A stretch of DNA of 64,000 nucleotides, taken from assembly GCA_015060325.1 (NCBI GenBank), contig SUYQ01000007.1, positions 41,128 to 105,127 on the forward strand, read 5' to 3'. This DNA is from Bacteroidales bacterium (lineage in GTDB: Bacteria; Bacteroidota; Bacteroidia; Bacteroidales; UBA932). A program made the position numbers and the translations under genes. Shown here piece by piece: positions 59,669 to 64,000 of this stretch; the stretch's first letter is position 1, and each line of letters starts with the position of its first letter. The notes below the pieces were generated by a model. The model worked only from the letters and a program-made list of their open reading frames with translations. It ran no database searches and was not told the origin of the DNA.

Positions 59669-61141
59669 CTAGATAATGCCGAGTTCTGTAGCTTTGCGGA
59701 GCATGTCGGAGACGTTCTTTACGTCCATCTTGGCGTAGATGCGCTGGCGGTGGGTGTTGACGGTGTGGACTGAAAGATAGGTACGCTCTGCGATTTCTGA
59801 TGCCTTAAGGCCTTCGGCGCTGAGACGGATGATCTGGAGCTCGCGCTGCGAGAGACCGATGTCTGCTATCTGCTTGTTTCGCTTAATGAGGATGTCTCCC
59901 ACATAGTCGGCCACATCGGTGCCGGCTGTTTCTGCTTTTGATGCAAGCGCCATGCACCTCTCCCTGATCTCGTCCGCAGAAAGAGAGGTGGCTTCTGCAG
60001 CGAGCCTCTCTATCTCATCATTCAACGAGACATCCGGATTCTTCAGATTCTTGGACAGGAGTTCGATGATCTGTTCCTTGCTGTTGCTCAGGCGCTGTAG
60101 GTCCTCCGATCTGCGTTTCTCCTTCATGAAATGCACGACAATAAGAGAGAGGACAATTACAGCAATGACAATGGCTGCTGTCAGCAGGATTATCTCATAA
60201 CGGTTACGTTCGATCTGCCTGTCTTTCTCTTGCACCTCATAGGTGGTCTCCATTTCCTGAAGCGTCTCGCCTTCCTGCTGCTGGAGGTATTTCTGCATAT
60301 GGAGGACGTAATCATCGTGTGTTTCCTGCGCCTTTTGTGTATCGCCTACGCGGGTGTAGAGGCGGACAAGACGGTCCTCAAGGGCGGCTGCAGTCATATA
60401 ATCCGTTTCCTTGAGACCCGCCCTGACCTGTTCAAAATATTCGATGGCATCACTGTCGCGGTCTCCCTGCTGGAACCAGCGGGCACGGAACATTATACCG
60501 TTGCGCTTCAGATTCGGGATGTCGTAGGCATCAGCTATTTCCTGTCCTCTGTCAAGCCACTTGCCAGCCAGTTCATACAGCTTCTGGTCTATAGGATCGT
60601 TCCACCTGTTCTTGTTTATGTATAAGGATCCTATGATATAGCATGCTTCCGCTTCCTGCTCGACATAATCTGCACATTCTGCGATAGACAGAGCTTCCTG
60701 CGCATAGACCAGACCTTCGTCATTACGGCCTGTCTCAGGCGAAATCTCCGCATAGGAACACAGCTTGGCCTTAGCGATGAGAATCTCAGACAGTTCTTTG
60801 CTGAACCCATGCCTGCGCGCAATGGCTTCTGCCTCTATAGCCTTTTCCCATGCATCTGCATCTCTGCTCGTCATGATGTCAATGCCTGTTATCGTATATA
60901 AGGCCTGCACCTCACCTAGAGGATACCCTCTGCCGGTTCGGGATATTTCAAGGGCACGAAGAGCCTTTTCCATCGCCGCCTCAAAATCCTGATTGCTCAC
61001 ATCACACGTCGCCTCCCTGACGAGGGATGAAACCTCAGCAGACAGGTCAGATTGTCCGGAATCCTCCCCGGTAGAGCGGCATGCCGCCGCACAGAAAAAT
61101 AAGATAAAAGAAACGGTTAGTAGGCGTAATGTCCTGGCCAT
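59669..61141 (-). CDS. TPR-type membrane regulator with C-terminal LuxR helix-turn-helix
   Basis: 490 residues. A lipoprotein-like or signal sequence (LTVSFILFFCAAACRS), a long TPR-like helical region (about 35-300) predicted periplasmic, a coiled segment, one membrane helix (about 320-342, IILLTAAIVIAVIVLSLIVV), and a cytoplasmic LuxR-type DNA-binding domain (LSQRELQIIRLSAEGLKASE, IAERTYLSVHTVNTHRQRIY). This links an envelope signal directly to transcription without a separate kinase. Related layouts are known in Bacteroidota. A TACTTTTG box at 61165-61172 (minus) is a plausible -7 element. Targets unknown. Confidence 0.88.
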   Translation of the reverse strand: MARTLRLLTVSFILFFCAAACRSTGEDSGQSDLSAEVSSLVREATCDVSNQDFEAAMEKALRALEISRTGRGYPLGEVQALYTITGIDIMTSRDADAWEKAIEAEAIARRHGFSKELSEILIAKAKLCSYAEISPETGRNDEGLVYAQEALSIAECADYVEQEAEACYIIGSLYINKNRWNDPIDQKLYELAGKWLDRGQEIADAYDIPNLKRNGIMFRARWFQQGDRDSDAIEYFEQVRAGLKETDYMTAAALEDRLVRLYTRVGDTQKAQETHDDYVLHMQKYLQQQEGETLQEMETTYEVQEKDRQIERNRYEIILLTAAIVIAVIVLSLIVVHFMKEKRRSEDLQRLSNSKEQIIELLSKNLKNPDVSLNDEIERLAAEATSLSADEIRERCMALASKAETAGTDVADYVGDILIKRNKQIADIGLSQRELQIIRLSAEGLKASEIAERTYLSVHTVNTHRQRIYAKMDVKNVSDMLRKATELGII

Positions 61142-61381
61142 AATAAGTCATAGGTTGTATCATGCAAAAGTATATAGAATTACGGAGAATTCCTTAAAAG
61201 TGCGGTTATTCAGTGACGCCGAAGAGTCAAATTACTGAAAATTCATTAATCTACAGTGCCCTGCATCCTTCCTGTGCTCCGGTATTGGCCCACGGATAAA
61301 GTGCACATCGCCCGGCAATCACTCCTGGAATACCGGATGTGTCCTGAGACTCATTGCACCTATCCAATGTCATATCATCGC

Positions 61382-61490
61382 AGGTAGTACATAAAAACCG
61401 GTTTTTGTGTAGTACCTGTCACCAGAATGACCTTTAAATGAATGATTTAATGATAGGTACTACATAAATAGCCAGTTTTATGTAGTACCT
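61382..61490. repeat. Two-storey dyad element, AGGTACTACATAAA family
   Basis: Hairpins at 61382-61417 and 61455-61490, each 36 bases, with a 37-base spacer; total 109. Second hairpin arms AGGTACTACATAAA / TTTATGTAGTACCT are perfect. The spacer has its own small stem TTAAAT/ATTTAA. The surrounding gap (61142-61865) holds no gene. Confidence 0.87.
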
Positions 61491-61497
61491 GCCGAGA

Positions 61498-61620
61498 TCG
61501 GTTATCCAGATTTACCTGTCCAACGATAAATAAATCCGAATGGGTTACATAGAATCCTACCTGCAGCGATCGGTTATATCCCGATCGATGTAAAGATAGA
61601 TGAATCCGAATGGATTACAA
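61498..61620. repeat. Two imperfect direct repeats between dyad elements
   Basis: GATCGGTTAT recurs at 61497 and 61568, and AATCCGAATGGNTTACA at 61532 and 61602, so the stretch is a diverged tandem duplication of about 70 bases. Confidence 0.6.
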
Positions 61621-61669
61621 TGATCATGTCGTTATGATTCAGGTTGACTATTGGTGCCCATCGAATAGG

Positions 61670-61786
61670 GGAGCGTCCGACAGAAAAATGGCTGATTTTA
61701 TGATGGACGGTCCCTGTTTGGGTGCATTTGACGCCGTTTTCGGGAGCGTCCGACAGTTTTTCAGGCGATTTAGTGATGGACGGTCC
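61670..61786. repeat. Two-storey dyad element, CGTCCGACA family, copy 2
   Basis: Arms GGAGCGTCCGACA / TGATGGACGGTCC twice, loops of 18, spacer of 29, total 117, matching 56993-57109 and 63726-63842 in every interval. Confidence 0.88.
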
Positions 61787-61865
61787 GGAATAGGGAGAGT
61801 GTGGGAGTGACCGTATTTCTTGCTGAAAAGCTCGAATTTATAGGATTATATCAAAGCGGGGATTT

Positions 61866-62408
61866 TCATTTGCATCTTTTACCGAACCACCAGCCATAAC
61901 TAACTTGTATTGTGACAATACCACTTGTTGATATGTATCCGGTAATCATCACTTTATTCCAATAATAGTCAGCTCCGACGCCAATCAATCCCAAGGCCGT
62001 GAATCTGTCTTCAGAATGATGAACATATAAATCTCTTTGATGGGCAGGAGCAAAGCCACCCCTTGCAAAAATGTTAAATCCTTCTCCCTTTGAGAAGAGA
62101 CTATAATCAGCAATGACTCCAACGTACTCAAAGTTAGGACGGACAAATGTGTCGGGCGCATCATCTTCAAAGAAATAATCCACTAGCCCCTGATTCATGA
62201 TTCCTGCTTCGATACCCCATCTCCACTTTGTATTCTGGACTGCCTTATTGAAGCCGATCGTCATACTCATCGTTGGGTCGCCCCCACCCGTATAGATTGT
62301 ACCTCCTATCCCCATTGTACCACCGATTTGCCATTTATATGGATACTGTGCATAAGCAGCCACAGAAATCATGAGAAAACAAGACAATAACACAAGGCGT
62401 TTATTCAT
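61866..62408 (-). CDS. Small outer-membrane beta-barrel protein
   Basis: 180 residues with a signal peptide (MNKRLVLLSCFLMISVAAYA) and about eight amphipathic strands (YKWQIGGTMGIGGTIYTGGG, WRWGIEAGIMNQGLVDYFFE, NFEYVGVIADYSLFSKGEGF, FTALGLIGVGADYYWNKVMI), ending in IVTIQVSYGWWFGKRCK. Resembles small eight-stranded porin-like or PorT-like barrels of Bacteroidota. No partner gene near. The function is unknown. Confidence 0.75.
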   Translation of the reverse strand: MNKRLVLLSCFLMISVAAYAQYPYKWQIGGTMGIGGTIYTGGGDPTMSMTIGFNKAVQNTKWRWGIEAGIMNQGLVDYFFEDDAPDTFVRPNFEYVGVIADYSLFSKGEGFNIFARGGFAPAHQRDLYVHHSEDRFTALGLIGVGADYYWNKVMITGYISTSGIVTIQVSYGWWFGKRCK

Positions 62409-62727
62409 ATCAACTACAATCTATTTTCTAGAACAATAATCCTGATCATTGCTAATACTGCAGGAGTAAACAATATGTTGGCCCGGAAACGGACATAAAG
62501 CACCGGTAAATCCCGATTTGTCTCAGTAAAGATATGCGATTTGATTTTGAATAGCAAATAACTGAGGGGTTAATCGCGCGGAGCGAGTTATGGATGGAAG
62601 AGGAAATCTCGGTGCCTGTTATCCGCACCGAGAAATCATATTATTTGCGTAAGTAAATGATGCACTGTCGTAAAGCATGGTTGAATATGACCTTGCTTTC
62701 TGATGAAACTATCTTTTAATTCGATCC
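62409..62727. other. Spacer of 319 bases with a hairpin
   Basis: No gene. TCTCGGTGC (62607-62615) and GCACCGAGA (62625-62633) form a 9-bp stem. It lies downstream of the minus-strand gene at 62728 and could terminate it, but the T-run after the stem is short. Confidence 0.45.
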
Positions 62728-62949
62728 CTACCGCTGCCTTTTGAACGGGCGCAGGACCTTGATGGTGGCGCGGTCGTAGTTGTAGGTGTCGGCAAAGAGG
62801 CTGATGGCGTCCCTGAGGGTCCATGCGGATGCAAGGGCGATGGCGCCTTCGGCTTCGGCGTACACGGTGTAGGCGGTGTGCGGTGCGTAGGTGGCAGGCT
62901 CGAACGCCTGCACGGTCTTGACGTTAAGAAATACAGAATCCATAATCAA
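62728..62949 (-). CDS. Uncharacterised 73-residue protein
   Basis: Short protein (MIMDSVFLNVKTVQAFEPAT, YAEAEGAIALASAWTLRDAI, FADTYNYDRATIKVLRPFKR) with no recognised family and no signal peptide. Support for a real gene is the excellent promoter at 63029-63059 on the same strand about 80 bases upstream, and its regular composition. The leader region between promoter and ATG is about 70 bases. Confidence 0.55.
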   Translation of the reverse strand: MIMDSVFLNVKTVQAFEPATYAPHTAYTVYAEAEGAIALASAWTLRDAISLFADTYNYDRATIKVLRPFKRQR

Positions 62950-63028
62950 ATGTTTCGTTTAGAGTTGTTTACGTGCCATTTGATCGTGGATGGCGAACCA
63001 GAACAGTCCATCGGGATTCCCGACACGA

Positions 63029-63059
63029 CAAAGTTACATTTTCTTTGGTTTTATTCAAA
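63029..63059 (-). promoter_or_regulatory. Promoter of the 62728 gene
   Basis: Minus-strand TAACTTTG (63029-63036) and TTTG (63056-63059) with a 19-base spacer, a consensus match. It lies in the segment weakly shared with 56755-56805. Confidence 0.65.
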
Positions 63060-63076
63060 CAATTTCATTCCTTTGT

Positions 63077-63161
63077 ACAGAATTCTTCAGGTTCGCAGTC
63101 CTCGATCAAATTGCATAGGTTTAATGTTTAACGCCTTCTGGCAAAAATGGACTGCATATGA
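63077..63161 (+). repeat. 85-bp leader repeat, copy 3
   Basis: Near-identical to 56810-56894; includes the ATG of the next gene at 63158. The repeat therefore behaves as a portable 5' leader. Confidence 0.85.
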
Positions 63162-63703
63162 CTCCGCACATTACTTCGGACACTGCCCACACAAAATTAA
63201 GCGTCGCAATCGACTGGATCAGCAAACTTGCTGACGGGGTGAATCCCATTGATGGAAGTATTCTTCCCGAGACTGACATCGTGAATAACGTTCACATCTC
63301 CCGCTGCCTTTTCTTTGCAGCTGACCTTCTTGAAGATCTGGGAAAGAGAAAGTCTTCTCCGAAAAAGACCTATGAACTTGAATTCCAGCTTACTCCAGAA
63401 ATCGCCGCCAAGGTTTATATCACCGAAAAGACTGGAATCTCCATGTTCGTCAGGGAAATCAATAAGGTCATTCCGGAAAACATGAGGCCTTTGTCTGCAT
63501 CAAAGGTAACGCAGTGGCTTGCTTCGGTCGGCTACCTGGAAGAACGCGAAAGAGGCGATGGGCGCAAATACAAGGTCCCTACCGTACTCGGCACCTCTAT
63601 CGGAATCACCTCTGCCTGGCGGGACGGAACCCATGGCCAATACCTTGCAATATCCTACGACATCAACGCCCAGCACTTCCTTCTCGAAAACCTCTTCAGG
63701 TAG
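63158..63703 (+). CDS. Uncharacterised winged-helix-like protein (181 residues)
   Basis: Sequence: TKLSVAIDWISKLADGVNPI, then ISRCLFFAADLLEDLGKRKS, a LEFQLTPEIAAKVYIT strand, and a C-terminal part with LSASKVTQWLASVGYLEERE, GRKYKVPTVLGTSIGITSAW and YLAISYDINAQHFLLENLF. The last part looks like a winged helix as in phage antirepressor-like or Bacteroidota accessory proteins. No role is proven. The start codon lies within the leader repeat. A dyad element follows 22 bases after the stop. Confidence 0.68.
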   Translation: MTPHITSDTAHTKLSVAIDWISKLADGVNPIDGSILPETDIVNNVHISRCLFFAADLLEDLGKRKSSPKKTYELEFQLTPEIAAKVYITEKTGISMFVREINKVIPENMRPLSASKVTQWLASVGYLEERERGDGRKYKVPTVLGTSIGITSAWRDGTHGQYLAISYDINAQHFLLENLFR

Positions 63704-63725
63704 ACGTGACGGTTGCTTTGGGGAT

Positions 63726-63842
63726 GAAGCGTCCGGCTGAAAAATGACTGATTTTATGATGGACGGTCTCTGTTTTGGGGCATTTGACGCCATTTTCAGG
63801 ACCGTCCGACAAGTTTTCGGGCGATTTAGTGATGGACGGTCT
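63726..63842. repeat. Two-storey dyad element, CGTCCGACA family, copy 3
   Basis: 13-18-13-29-13-18-13 layout as the other two copies; arms GAAGCGTCCGGCT / TGATGGACGGTCT and GGACCGTCCGACA / TGATGGACGGTCT. Confidence 0.88.
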
Positions 63843-63878
63843 GGAAAAGTAAGCGTATTCTCGCAGATAAATCCGAAT

Positions 63879-64000
63879 TTACTTTTGTACCGTATGTTTG
63901 ATTGGCTCCATATGAATTCCGATGTGGGTGTCGGGACCAAATTCTTCCTTGAGTCGTTTCTCAACAGCTGTTGCTACTGCATGAGCATTTTCCAATGTTG
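63879..64000 (-). CDS. C-terminal end of a cation diffusion facilitator family transporter (5' truncated)
   Basis: Minus-strand frame entering from the window edge: LENAHAVATAVEKRLKEEFG then PDTHIGIHMEPIKHTVQK and a stop. The pattern AHxVATxVExxL...HIGIHMEP is the cytoplasmic C-terminal domain of CDF-type metal efflux proteins (zinc, iron, manganese). Only about 40 residues are visible, so the metal cannot be inferred. Convergent with the upstream gene; the dyad element lies between them. Confidence 0.8.
   Translation of the reverse strand, partial: TLENAHAVATAVEKRLKEEFGPDTHIGIHMEPIKHTVQK

Noticed and set aside
61610..61810. 66-residue plus-strand frame
   Set aside because: Covers the dyad element at 61670-61786; no other support.
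34083..63842. Integron attC sites
   Set aside because: Folded size and tiers are similar, but the conserved attC ends are absent, gene orientations are mixed and no integron integrase is in the window.

Overview
The window is chromosomal DNA of a Bacteroidota bacterium, most likely order Bacteroidales. Evidence: the parA-parB-DUF5683-mltD gene order, a decarboxylase-type sodium pump, split glycine decarboxylase with a lipoate ligase, a gadBC acid-resistance pair, outer-membrane barrels with carboxypeptidase-regulatory N-termini, and many promoters of the TTTG-N19/20-TAnnTTTG type used in this phylum. Genus cannot be fixed from the sequence alone. No rRNA, tRNA, phage, CRISPR array or DDE transposase was seen.

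Layout. 1-4.9 kb: end of an outer-membrane barrel gene, then the minus-strand parA-parB-DUF5683-mltD cluster. 5-9.6 kb: lipid kinase and a four-gene sodium-translocating methylmalonyl-CoA decarboxylase operon. 9.7-13.1 kb: YebC regulator, TPR membrane protein, NhaA antiporter, YbjN-like protein. 13.2-20.8 kb: one long plus-strand unit, lipoate ligase-gcvT-gcvH-gcvPA-gcvPB-(GIY-YIG nuclease)-lpdA, a complete glycine cleavage system with its own lipoylation enzyme. 20.8-24.8 kb: LytTR regulator, FHA-like, acidic, FHA and PP2C proteins, a phospho-signalling group without a kinase. 24.9-30.8 kb: acyltransferase, gadC-gadB, umuC-umuD. 30.9-37.5 kb: transporter, two dehydrogenases, DUF1349, DUF2461, MscS channel, AraC regulator. 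37.7-43.5 kb: five-gene TolC/HlyD/ABC efflux operon. 43.6-48.6 kb: outer-membrane receptor, DnaJ-domain protein, alcohol dehydrogenase plus PAS protein. 49-64 kb: an accessory-looking region of small genes (glutaredoxin-like, HD hydrolase, HicAB toxin-antitoxin, unknown proteins, a broken XRE gene, a MsrA-AlkD fusion) separated by repeat-rich spacers, ending in a partial cation-efflux gene.

Two repeat systems stand out. The first is a family of short palindromes (ends TGTCAT and ATCTTT, core GCGNAGC) that lies in spacers of the glycine cleavage operon, brackets a GIY-YIG nuclease gene with two near-duplicate arrays, and has entered the reading frames of gcvT, gcvPA and lpdA, where it is translated as short peptide inserts or a tail. 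The second is a class of 108-123 bp elements made of two inverted 12-13 bp arm pairs at fixed spacing, found in at least six unrelated arm-sequence families and about eleven copies between genes. The geometry is conserved while the sequence is not, which suggests one kind of element, structured DNA or RNA, whose function is unknown to me.

All functional calls are from reading motifs and lengths; no database search or folding program was run.
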